A DNA stretch of 64,000 nucleotides, from NCBI GenBank assembly GCA_024036415.1, contig JAMWET010001278.1:733561-797560 (forward strand), given 5' to 3'. This stretch comes from Prochilodus magdalenae (Eukaryota > Chordata > Actinopteri > Characiformes > Prochilodontidae). A program made the position numbers and the translations under genes. The notes beneath the pieces are model-generated. The model ran no database searches. It worked only from the letters and a program-made list of their open reading frames with translations, and was not told where the DNA came from. Shown piece by piece: positions 44,101 to 54,495 of this stretch (position 1 is the first letter of the stretch; each line of letters starts with the position of its first letter).

Positions 44101-45751
44101 TAGTAGCACGAAGAAGGAAGTGTGGGTTTGCAATGCTTTTGGGAAGAAAGAATAAAGGTTACCAGGTACAGTAAATGGTAATAAATTTAATCCGATATGG
44201 GCAATGTTTATTGAGCTACACGAACAGAAGTAGTGTCTCTCAGTATGGTGTCAGGCCACCATGTTTGCTAATGCAACATGCATACATCTTGGCATAAGGT
44301 TGGAGAGGTTCCTAATGGTGTCCAGTAATGATCCATCCCATGCAGCTTGAATATTCTCACGCAGTCCCTGCAGATTTTGCGGGATAAGTGGAGGTGGAGT
44401 GACACCAGGCCTTCTGGACATGTGACATGTGACCACGGTACCTCCACACACAGATTCATTGGTCAACTCCACCAAAACAAAAGCAGGCCTAATCAGTGAA
44501 GATGACCCCCTGCCTCTCTGAGTCTCTTCATGACAGTCTGGAATGACACCTTTGCAGTGTTTGGCAACCCAGACGTGGTTTTAAGGGCAGCCGTTGTAGC
44601 GGTCTGTGTGCATGTAGTGCGGCCATGTGCCGTTCACAACCGAGCGTGAAACTTGAATCATTTGCATGTCTTACAATATCAAACCTACCCAGCAAGTTTC
44701 TTTCCTGTCGGCTGATTCCTTCTGGGTGCAACTATTTGTGCAACTATTCTTTTGATGATGAGAGTAAATTTAACTTATTCAGTCAATTTATCTTCATATG
44801 TTGACATCCTCACATCTTTACTATCTATCTTTACTACTAATCTATTTATTATCTGTTTCTCAGGCGTTAGTTGACCTGCAACTGCACACTGGGGTCCAGG
44901 TCCACTTTCACTCGACCTGGAAGGACTTCACTGATTATATTACTATGTCAACCAAGGCAGTAGCTGAAGCACCATTCAAGTGAGTGGGTGGCAGATGTCT
45001 TCTCTCTTTTCCATCTGTTTTGCTCAGAGTTATGGATGGTCTAGCTGAGCGGAAAGGTCGGGCTGGGTCATTACTCACTGTGCATGTGTGCATGTGTGTC
45101 GTGGCCTTCTAGGCGGGAGCGAGAGAAGACAGGCTTTAGTTTTTGTCTGGAGAGTGAGTGGGCAGGTGGTCAGAAGGTGGATCGGACAGGAAAAGGCCTT
45201 CTGCAAGTGTGGAAGAGGCAGATCCAGCAGCTGAACCGGGTCAGCCCAGACATAGCCAGCGCTATACTAAATGCGTACCCCTCCCCTCAGCTTCTTATTC
45301 AGGTAAACACTTACATCGCACTTCACAGAAACAATGCATGTGTGCAAACAACATTCATTTTCTAATAATGCTTTCTCTGCTGGAGACAGGTTGTGCTGCT
45401 TGAACTTGAGTTTATTTGAAAAGATAATGAGCGTTTTCCTCATTACATTTCATTCAGATAAAGTAACCGAAGTGCACATTCAAGCTGATGATTGCACTTG
45501 TGATGTCGCACACAGCAGGCATGTTTTTAGAGATCTCACAGACCGGGCTCTCGTATGTGCTTCCTTGTTCACAGGCGTACCGTCAGTGCAAATCGGAGCG
45601 AGAAAAAGTCACCCTGCTGTCAGATGTGCTAATTCGCCGTGGGGAAGGAGTGACATCAACGACCCGTAGGGTTGGTCCAGAGCTGTCCAAAAGACTCTTT
45701 CTGCTGATGATCTCAGCAGACCCCCAGCAGACTCTTGATTCCGTGGCATAA
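38200..45751 (+). CDS. eme1: EME1, essential meiotic structure-specific endonuclease 1 (MUS81 partner), 8 coding exons, 550 aa
   Basis: EME1 is the non-catalytic XPF-family partner of MUS81; the nuclear heterodimer cuts branched DNA during replication-fork and recombination repair. Coding exons: 38200-38902, 39059-39186, 40932-41021, 41418-41542, 41977-42100, 44864-44979, 45113-45302, 45575-45751 (1653 bases). The N-terminus is acidic and disordered ('[14 protein letters not shown]', '[14 protein letters not shown]'), then a basic coiled segment and '[17 protein letters not shown]', the start of the ERCC4-like nuclease fold. Later blocks: '[11 protein letters not shown]', '[15 protein letters not shown]', '[12 protein letters not shown]', '[17 protein letters not shown]' and the C-terminal helix-hairpin-helix '[20 protein letters not shown]'. 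The XPF-type GDX(n)ERKXXXD catalytic signature is absent, as expected. Exon 2 of the transcript starts at 38177 after TTTACAG, so a non-coding first exon lies upstream. Exon 3's donor is GC (CAG|GC at 39187) or an earlier GT that shortens it. Confidence 0.95.
40179..40552. mobile_element. MITE with terminal inverted repeats GTAGGGCTGAAAG / CTTTCAGCCCTAC
   Basis: Perfect 13-bp inverted ends enclose about 374 bases with no open frame; the interior includes 'tatcgaaattgcgat' and near the other end 'aaaattgcagttac', a typical fish non-autonomous hAT-like layout. Flanking target duplications are not clear. It lies in the third coding intron of eme1. Confidence 0.75.
44195..44745. repeat. interspersed repeat shared with 62375-62620
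   Basis: Two blocks match the 62.4-kb region: 'gatatgggcaat' followed by 'agaagtagtgtctct' at the left, and 'gtagcggtctgtgtgcatgt' further right, followed by related text ('tttgcatgtcttacaatatc', 'acctacccagcaagtttc'). Open frames here (44251-44475 and 44528-44731, minus) resemble no family I can name and are probably transposon-derived. It sits in the eme1 intron before exon 44864-44979. Confidence 0.6.
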
Positions 45752-48700
45752 ATATTCATTTCTATTAATCTTCGGTATGTTTTCCTTGGGCCTTGGCAGA
45801 ATGTAAAGTTTTACTGATAGCGCAATAAGACAATTAAATTACTCAAATTTGATCTCTCCATTATAACTTCTTGATTTTTCTTATTCTGTGCTGGCCAGTT
45901 CCTTGTCTCACATCTTTCTGTTTATACCTCTAGAATGTTTTTACATGTGTTATTAAATATATTTTAGCAGTTTGGTGTGCTTGCGTTATAATGTGTAGAG
46001 GAGGTTAGCTTAAAAACAGCACTTGAAAGCACTTACCTCATGCTTTCTTTTATATGAATCTGGACACCAAGAAGCTCTGTTCAGCTCTGGGCTAAGAGAC
46101 ATTGTGTTTTTCGCAGAAATGGTATACACTTAAAGCAATTTTCAGGTGACACTGACCTGCCACTTGATGGTCTGTCAAGAACTAGAGGTCACCGACCATC
46201 CAGTTCCTGGGGGTTCCTTTTGCCTCTGCAGTTGTCTACCGTCTTACTCTGGAGTGTAGTAGTGCATCAGTAATTGCAGAACCAACAATTTGCTTACTCT
46301 TGCTGTGTTATTTTGACTTTTTTCCAGCTTAAAGTGGCACAGCAAACCTGTCATTTTCTGAGCTAAAATGGCTCCCAGAGCTCTCAGTGCTGCACTGTCT
46401 CAGGACTGTAGAGGCTCACGGCTCATTTCCAGCACATTAGCGAATGGCACCTGACCAAGGAGTGTCGTGTTGCCTGAAACGAACAACGGGGTAACGAGCC
46501 GTTAAATGTGCTTAAGAGATGAGCTGCTTGCCACATCCCTGTCCCCGAAGGCAGCACTTCTCCCACATTTTAAGGAGGACTGCATAAAAACTATAGCAGG
46601 TAGAGGCGTGTGTGCATTGAAGGGGGAATTACACAAGCAGGAGCATTATGGTGGTTTGAAAGGGGATCACCTTGGCGTGATTGTTTAGCTGGAATGTATG
46701 AAATCTCTTTCTTAGGTTCCCTAAAACCAAACGATGTTAACTTTTATTACCTAGAATAAGTAGAGCTTATTACCTCTGAAAATTTCCTGGGGAATTCAGC
46801 TTTTCAGACATTTTGTATGAAATTGGGTACAGTTGGGTGCAGCAGTGCAGTGGTATAGTACTGTTGAGTGTTGTAAATGAATCTCTGGACCGGGCAATAT
46901 TTTGACTAGCAGTGTCGTTTTTTTTGTTATTTGAGAAGAAGCATTTTTAGCTAATTCTGTTGGATCTTTCTTTTATCTGCTTTCCACCATTTATCTACCT
47001 TTGCCTTAATTACTCCAATATCCCCATTAACTGCTGCTACTGATCATTTACAATTTCAGCATGCTTTTAACATCCTGTTACAGAATTCCTACACTGATTT
47101 GTTGTTCATGCTGCTGGAGATTTCTTTAGTAATAAGCGATATTATTTGGGGAAAAAATACATGCTGTTGGCTCTGCCCTTTGATTTTACTGTGGCTGTGC
47201 AGCAGAATTGGCCAAGTAAAGTTTAAGAATCTTTTTGAATCCCTGTTGATGACTGTGAAAGATATAGCTCACATTCTTGTAGGTGTATCCTTTTTTTGTG
47301 TTTTTGTTTATAAACAGTATTTTGTGTTCAGTGGTTCAATTAAAGTGTGGTGTTGTAGTTTATTCCATGTTAATGTGCACTGTATGCTGTATTTTCTCCT
47401 TTAGGGATGATATCCTGCTTATTATTATTATTATTATTATTATTAATAATGATGACAGCCTGTTACAGGGTAATAACATCATAATTTCATCACTTTATTG
47501 ATGAAAGTATTATCTACAGATCAACAGCTAAAAAGCATTTATTGTATTTTCAACACTACTAGGGAAAACCTTAGACAGATCCCCCACACGCCACACACAT
47601 ACAACCCTCAGTCTATATTAAATTTAACATTTAGATGTTTTTAGTGTTGAAGTCAAAACAACTAAAACTTCATACAGCTGTTCAATCATTAATCGCTGTC
47701 TTTAAAGTTCATATGCTTTCAGCATTCTAGATTAAATTAGTTGGCTCACTTTAATTCCTTCATCAGAACTCCTAAAGAACACCTCTGGTTGGCCGTGGTT
47801 GGTTAACATTAAAGTTTAAGAATGCTAATTTGAATACTACCCTTATTTTCCAATTTGGATATGGCCAGCCGGCAACGTTCTTTATACACAATGCCTTCGC
47901 AGTCCTAATTCTGCTGGGTTCTCTCTACAGTAGGTATAATCCATTCTTGTACTCTTTCTGGCTCTGTTTCCTGCCTTGTACTCTTTACCTGGCTCTTGCT
48001 GGAGATTTATATGGCCTGAAAGTAGCAGTAGGTCAGTCTCGGCCCACGTTGCTCTCAAGCTATGCAGTGGTGAGCAGAACGGGCCGTTAGTCACTGTTTC
48101 ACAGCGGGCATTCTCCACTCAGCTCATCTCTCTGAGAAGAGGGGCTTCTTATCGGCCGCCACACAAGACAGAATGCTGCAGGCTCTGCTGGGCTTTTTTA
48201 AGCAGCGTTTTTGTTGGTGCATCTCCCTCCTCCCTCCCCTCTCTCTCTCTCCCTCTCGCTCTCATATATATACAGTGTTTTGTTGAGAAGCCCTGGCCAA
48301 CATAATGCAATCTATGGCAAACTAGCCTTAAGTGAAAAGCACTATATAATAACTTGGTCCTAGAGAGAGCTGTACAATAATAAAATCATATGTCAGCAGT
48401 GTAACGTAAGGCGTCTTGTATCATCCATGTGTGACATGCTGTAGAGTTCTTCCTCTTTTTAAAATGAAGCATTAGCCTCATGGTAGCTTCAAAACAAGGA
48501 ATAAATATTCTATCACACAATAACACAATCTAATGGAATCAGGGACCGGTGATGTATTGGTTTCCTTGCCACCAGCACTCGATTGTTTTTCCTGCGTCCT
48601 TTAATAAAAAATTGTGATTAAACCTCTGTGTGTCTTTTTTTCTATTAGCAAGCATTAGTTCAGAGGGCTGAGCGCTAGTAAAAGGCAAGAAAGCAGAGCT

Positions 48701-49650
48701 TTGCATCTGCTTGCGTTTAAGGTGGAGTTTTTACCTCAAAGGAAATAGGTTGCATCGTTATTGCAGGATGTTGCAGATAACCACTTTTTCTCTCCAGTTC
48801 TCATTGGCGAGTGCATAAACGATGCACACAGTTTTTCCTCCTGTCCTCTGCTCCATGCAGTGACTGATTTCAGTAGTTTCCACAAGAGGGCAGACTTGCT
48901 TTACACGGGTAATAAGTGCAAACCAGACAGCTCAGTCCCTGAGGAGGTCAGACGGGCCAGCATAGCTAGAAAGTGGAGACGAAAAATACAAATCATAGAT
49001 GCACGCTGTCTGTGACAGGTCATCTGAACACTTTTAGCTCAGATACATCATTGTGAACATTTTTTTTTTCCCTTTAGCTTTTACATTGTTGATATCCATG
49101 TCTTCTGTTTGCATGCTTTTGGGTTTTGAGATGAAGTCCATAGTTGCTATTAAGAACAAGGTCTTGAAACTCAGACCTTGTTATGAATTCACTAAGCAAT
49201 GCTGAGAAACAGAAGATCTGCATTAATAGTATTTGCACCTTACTTTTGAGAAGTGGAATGCAGTGTCCCAATTCCTCTTGGGGCAAGGATTCAGAAATAT
49301 TTTTGTGTGTAATGGAAATAAATAAGCACTCTGTGTTATAAAACCAAGACATCTATACATTTTGTTAAATCTATAAAATAGGGGGTCCTCAGACATTTTG
49401 ACCAAATGGTCAAGCGGTATCGAGTATCGAGCCAAAACCACAGTTATATTTGTACTCCTTAACATGCACCAATAGCGAAATCCCAATAGCAGCTGATAAC
49501 AAATGACAAGTTGCATGTGTGCTTCCGCACTAATGTTCAAACACCGTAGGCTGGCAGGGAAGATACATTTTGCTTATTTATACTACTTTATTATAATTAG
49601 GCTATTTGTTATGGTATTGGACTGTGTCAGCTAGTCAGAATAAATATGTA
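45752..49650. other. region downstream of eme1 with no gene found
   Basis: Contains the eme1 3' untranslated side, a (TTA)n run near 47419-47448, a pyrimidine-rich run near 48215-48262 and otherwise unclassified sequence. Short open frames (for example 47830-48090 and 48761-49015) lack splice context, codon bias or homology I recognise. A CTCF-like match lies at 48880-48893. Confidence 0.5.
48880..48893. promoter_or_regulatory. candidate CTCF binding site
   Basis: CCACAAGAGGGCAG fits the degenerate CTCF consensus CCASYAGRKGGCRS at 13 of 14 positions. It lies in repeat-poor sequence between eme1 and the 50-kb transposon cluster. The prediction is by motif only, and such matches also occur by chance. 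Confidence 0.35.
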
Positions 49651-49651
49651 C

Positions 49652-50095
49652 ACATGGACAAAATTGTTGGTACCCCTCGGTTAATGAAAGAAAAACCCAC
49701 AATTGTAACAGAAATAACTTTAATCTGACAAAAGTAATAATAAATAAAAATTCTATGAAAATAAACAAATGGAAGTCAGACATTGCTTTTCAACCATGCT
49801 TCAACAGAATTATTTAAAAAATATTATAATATTATTATAAATAATATTATTTTAAACTCCTGAAACAGGCCTGGACAGAAATGATGGTACCCCTGAAAAA
49901 TGTGACCAAAAGGGACATGTTAAATCAAGGTGTGTTCACTAATTAGCATCACAGGTGTCTACAATCTTGTAATCAGTCAGTGGGCCTATATATAGGACTA
50001 CAGGTAGTCACTGTGCTGTTTGGTGACAATTCTTTTGGACAGCAAAAAGTGTAGATCTTAAGGAGAAGGTCACAAGCAGTTAGCTGTAATAAAAC
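49652..50095. mobile_element. Tc1-like transposon, left end and leader only
   Basis: The start 'atggacaaaattgttggtac' and the internal near-copy 'ctggacagaaatgatggtac' (49870-49889) are the terminal and subterminal repeats of a Tc1-like family abundant in fish; 'cccctcggttaatgaaagaa' follows the first. The transposase and right end are missing. A SINE follows directly. Confidence 0.7.
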
Positions 50096-50109
50096 TAACA
50101 CAACAAAGT

Positions 50110-50337
50110 TCATAACATGGTTGGTGTAGCTCCACAGATTACACCACTACCCACCAGGGAGCCACCACCACATGTGGAAGACCGTGGTTCGCATCTCGGT
50201 CTGGGTGACTATTGTGTGCTACACCAATAAGAGTTCTTGGGCAAGACTCCTAACACTACATTGGCCTGCCTGTAATACGATTAACCCTGTCGCTCTGGAT
50301 AAAAGCGTCAGCTATATGTCATAAATGTAAATGAGTC
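50110..50337 (+). mobile_element. tRNA-derived SINE, near full length
   Basis: The head 'ttggtgtagctccacag' and a B-box-like 'ggttcgcatctc' resemble a tRNA gene. The body ends in 'ccctgtcgctctggataaaa' and 'gcgtcagctatatgtcataa', the tail typical of a widespread fish SINE, finishing with 'atgtaaatg'. The same tail in the opposite orientation occurs at 59688-59757. Confidence 0.75.
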
Positions 50338-51499
50338 ATACTTAACAGCTTCGCGGCATAACTTTTGTATGGCGCTCGGTCGAGAACCATCATGCAAAGG
50401 GTGCTATCAGGTGTCACACTCATTAGCTTGGCCCAGTTGAGATCTAGATCAACCACAGTTGTGTGAACTTTCCCGTAGATGTCCTCTCTCACCGTTGTTC
50501 CCTTGAGGCTTTATAGTGCAGCTCCTCTGGGACGTTGAGCTTCAAAATGATGTGCAAGACATTCTGTGGTTGTTGCTTTTCAGTTGTTTCAGTTGCTTCT
50601 GTTGTCAGTGAAAAATTTTTGTCTTAGTTTGCATTTTTAAGATGCAGATTTCTACTCTCTGTGTAATTGTTGCCGCAGACAGACTCACAGGACTTAAAGT
50701 CCTGCTCTTCTGTGCTTTTTGCTACTAGCTGTTAGCTTGTCCACTGGAAGGCTAACTCATACTGGCTGTATGTTCAGGTGTCTAGCTGAGTCTTAGTAGC
50801 ACATGTTTTAGTTTTGTTATCTAAACAGACCTCACCTGCCCCATGAGACAATCAAATTTGTCTTCATGGCATGACATAACAACAACATAGGATGTCTTCT
50901 TCAAACACAGTGACGAACTCCTATGAGACCAGTGTCTCTTTCTTGGTGCTGCACAAAAAAAGTAATCACTGTTGATTGACAGTCCTGAACTAAGAATACG
51001 CTCCTTTCTTTAGCATTAGGCCAGAGCTTCAGAAAATGCCTGAAAGAACTTTGTATGTGCTAGTACATAATAACAGTGGGAAAGAGCTTTAACACTCGGA
51101 GACTCACTGCAGCCATTTTTTACTGTTAATTAGCACATCTTCAATGTTAGTTTAAAGATGTAAAGCAGCCAGACAACATGAATCACTGCTCTAGTTAAAG
51201 GGGGTGGTCAGATGAAGGCGGCAGGCCGTAGTTTGATGACCCTTGTAATAAAACGCGTTTGTCGGAGCTGTCTTAACTCATTCTCTCTGATGCCGCTTGT
51301 ATGGTACAGCATGGTATAACAGGAAGCTGACTGCTCCTAATGTAAGCTGACTTGTCGTGCTGCTCATGTGTATGTAAGCAAGTAAAGTTACACTCTGGAT
51401 GAATCCTTGTAGTCATTGATGCCTGTTGCTTTAATAAACCACATCCTTAAAAATGCTGAACTAAAAGCTCAGATGAACCCTAGATTAGATGATAGATGA
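50338..51499. other. unclassified spacer after the SINE
   Basis: No gene, inverted-repeat element or tandem array was recognised here. Several lines (for example 50380-50580) read like decayed transposon sequence but I cannot assign a family. Confidence 0.4.
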
Positions 51500-52660
51500 A
51501 CCCCCTTAGTATGTTATCTGCCAAACCCCCATGAAACCTTATATTCATTAAGGCTAGGGATGAGCATAAAGCTTAGGTGGCCCTGGGAAACTCTAATCAT
51601 TTTACATTCAGTGATCCTTGCTGCGTGAGGAACCCATACATTGTTGTGATCACCTTCTACTAAATCTTTGGTGGCCCTTATAATATATATCTTCAGGAGC
51701 TGAAGTTGGCCCATAGAAACTCTCATCAGTATCTTTATATCTCTGCCATATTCACTGATGTTTACTACATGAGGAGACCCTTAAACTCTCATCAGTGTCT
51801 TTTTCTCTGCTTATTATGGATTCCTATGTTCATCAATGAACGATTTGGGACTTAAGGACTCCATCTTTACTAGCTGAACATTTAACCTTAAATGGCTACT
51901 GCTTTTTTTCCCTGAGGTGAACAGGCATCTTTGTTGCATGACATGTTTAGATGTCTTTTCATCACTGTCTTTGAATCTGGCTGCTATTGGTTCCTGCAAA
52001 AACTTAAGTGGCCTTTGGAAACTCTTATATGCATTTTTTTGTATCAGATGCCTTTTCATCACTGTCTTTGTATCTGGATGCTATTCTTTCCCACATAAGT
52101 ATATTGGTCCTATATAGATAGACACACCTCCACCTTTGCTAGTGGCTAATGGAAATTGTAGCTCAGGAAACCCAGTATTTCTGGTACCTGCTATCAGTAT
52201 ATTTGGTATGTGCTATGGATCAATGGAAAACCTTTTGCTTGAAGAGACCACACAGTTTTCTGCAGATTACCGTAAGTCATAGATGACCCTTGGAAATATA
52301 GATGACCCCCATAGGAACCCATGGCAGATATGGAGATAGTAAGGACACTATCTTCATATCTGCCTTTCTGCCAGGGATTCCTATATCCATTGAGGCTTGC
52401 TGCATGCCCTTTGGAACCGCACACAAATCTGTATCTTTACATCTGTTTATCTGCTATGGGTCCTTTATCTTCAATGATGCCTACTGCTTGAGGAGACCAC
52501 ACCCTCTATTTTCTTGAGATGAACTTACAGCTTTGGTGACCCTTGAAAATTTTCATCACTATCTTTTGTATCAGTCTATTTGCCCTGGATCTTTATGTTC
52601 ACTGATGGTATAGGTGGCTATTGAAATCCTCAATCACTATCTTTCTCCCTGCCTATCTCC
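51500..52660. repeat. strongly decayed tandem array of long units
   Basis: At least eight diverged copies of a module occur in the same orientation: 'tcatcagtatctttatatct', 'tcatcactgtctttgaatct', 'tcatcactgtctttgtatct', 'tcatcactatcttttgtatc', each followed by a 'gctattggttcct'-like segment, then 'ttcactgatgtttactac'-like and 'atgaggagacc'-like text. Spacing is irregular at roughly 60-200 bases, so many copies carry deletions. No coding potential is conserved. Confidence 0.8.
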
Positions 52661-52689
52661 CATTCACTCACTCACTTGCATGCTCTTAA

Positions 52690-53260
52690 CTCTCTCACTT
52701 TGCAGCCTAAGCCTCACCGTGGGAGGCTCTTGTCTCCAAAGGGCTTTTTGAGAGTGGAATCAGTCCAGTCCTCGCTCTGTTTACTCTGTATCACACCCTC
52801 AGCCCTGAAGGAACCTTTAATCAATGCTGCGTGCTCACTCGCCTCATGATCCCACTCCTGTGGCAACCTGATGCGATTGCTAATTGTGCCATTTGTGTGG
52901 AGCTGGGCAAGCCCGTCCATCTTGCCGAGTGATGGGCGGCGCGAGGTTTATGATGTTTTTGAGGCTTTGACTTATTTATTTGAACCGCATGCCTTCAGGT
53001 GTCCACACTCGGCCTGTCCGTAAGGCGGCTTGACAGACTGCATCTCAAGGGAGTCTCTCGAGGATGTGTGTGTGTGTGTGTGTATGTGTGCCGGCATCAG
53101 GAGTCTGGCCAGGGCTGCAGGAGTGTCCTGCATGCTGCCGCTCGGTATTCATTACGCACGGTCACCCTCCGGGGCATTTTTATTAACATTCCAATCAGCG
53201 TGGTGCCACGTTGCTTGATCTGCAGAAACAAATTGGGAATAGCTTTGAGATAGGAGTTGA
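52690..53260. other. repeat-poor stretch, candidate conserved non-coding element(s)
   Basis: Balanced base composition, no transposon features and no sustained open frame. Segments such as 'gcgattgctaattgtgcc' (52873-52890) read like vertebrate conserved non-coding DNA. A (GT)n run at 53063-53090 interrupts it. Conservation itself cannot be judged from one sequence. Confidence 0.3.
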
Positions 53261-54231
53261 AAACGCTTCTACACAAAGAGGCACATAAAAAAACCAGATG
53301 CATACCTAAAGCACATAGAGATTTACTCAATGTACCAAGACGACGCCATTACTGCTTTCTTCTGTTATTCAAATGGTGCTGTACCTTGTTTATCTGCATG
53401 ACTTACTATAAGCCCTTGAGCCAGAGAAACACTACACTGGTCCTTGTACAATGATGGACACTTTTCAAGCTTTCTCCCGTGCTCTGTTGTTGACCCGATT
53501 TCTCTTTTCTGTGTCACTGACAGATTCTCACAATGGAGACGCTTGACAGCCACAGTTGTCTGCAAAAGACACACTTTGCTCTTGCAGGAAGGCAGCGGTA
53601 AGATAGGAAGATGAAAGAAAGACAGAAGGTGTCATTCATCATCTGTCACTTTCACAGGTCTGTCACAATCCCAGGCGAATTGGCTCGAAACCAGGCTCCA
53701 TTGTGAGAGCCATGCTGCGGTGTCCATTTCAAAGCTCGGCTTTATCTGGTCAAAATCTACGCTTGATCCAGAACACCAAAATATGTGGAGCTTTCTGCTG
53801 TGCTGTCAGTTCTTTATGTGTAAAGTATGACCTGGCTTGCTGTCATACTGAAGCGCATTCTTAGCTTATTTAAACCAGACAACATGCTTTCTGTAACGGG
53901 AAAAATGCCCATTGAAACACACAGACATATATTAAATTGTGACGTTGTGACTGAAATGTACCAGTACTGTAGAAGTGTATAATACCAGCCATGCTTCACG
54001 AGCATGAATGAGAGCTGCTGTTCAATTTGGCATAGGCCTATACTGGACAACTTTCTGAACGTAAGCGACATCAATGTTTAGCATTCATTGAAGAACTGAT
54101 ACAGCAGCACTGTACCACCTGTCTCAATCTACAAATCCCATCACACACCCCATAGGCTCATCAGCATCTGCACGAACCTGAAATTACTACCACCCTAAAT
54201 ATTCATAAATGTATGTTTAAAAATATGGATA
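53261..54231. other. intergenic sequence, nothing recognised
   Basis: No gene, transposon end or tandem array was identified. Parts around 53690-53770 are repeat-poor. Confidence 0.4.
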
Positions 54232-54305
54232 AATTAGGAGGACTAGGGGTCCCATGTGGTCCTTCTCATGAGCGGGCTATGTGTGTGTCTTTTGATTGTG
54301 CAGAT

Positions 54306-54391
<86 letters not shown>

Positions 54392-54495
54392 ATCTAACTG
54401 CAGCCTTGCGTGTCCACAATTCATCATTTCATGGTTTATTCCCTTCAATTAGGAGGACTAGGGGTCCCTATGGTCCTGTTCATGAACAGGCTTTA
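54232..54495. repeat. (TA)n hairpin flanked by direct repeats
   Basis: A 77-base TA run (54311-54387) is bordered by AGATTCCAA and TTGGAATCT, making 54302-54395 one uninterrupted palindrome. Outside this, a 22-base sequence starting 'aattaggaggactagggg' occurs as a direct repeat at 54232-54253 and 54447-54468, and the similarity continues imperfectly for about 25 bases more ('gtggtccttctcatgagcgg' versus 'atggtcctgttcatgaacag'). Confidence 0.9.

Noticed and set aside
44251..44731. Minus-strand frames of 63-74 codons in the eme1 intron
   Set aside because: They lie inside an interspersed repeat with a partial copy at 62.4 kb; at most transposon-derived, with no recognisable domain.
47830..48090. 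86-codon hydrophobic plus-strand frame
   Set aside because: No family motif, no exon structure and low-complexity surroundings; consistent with chance.
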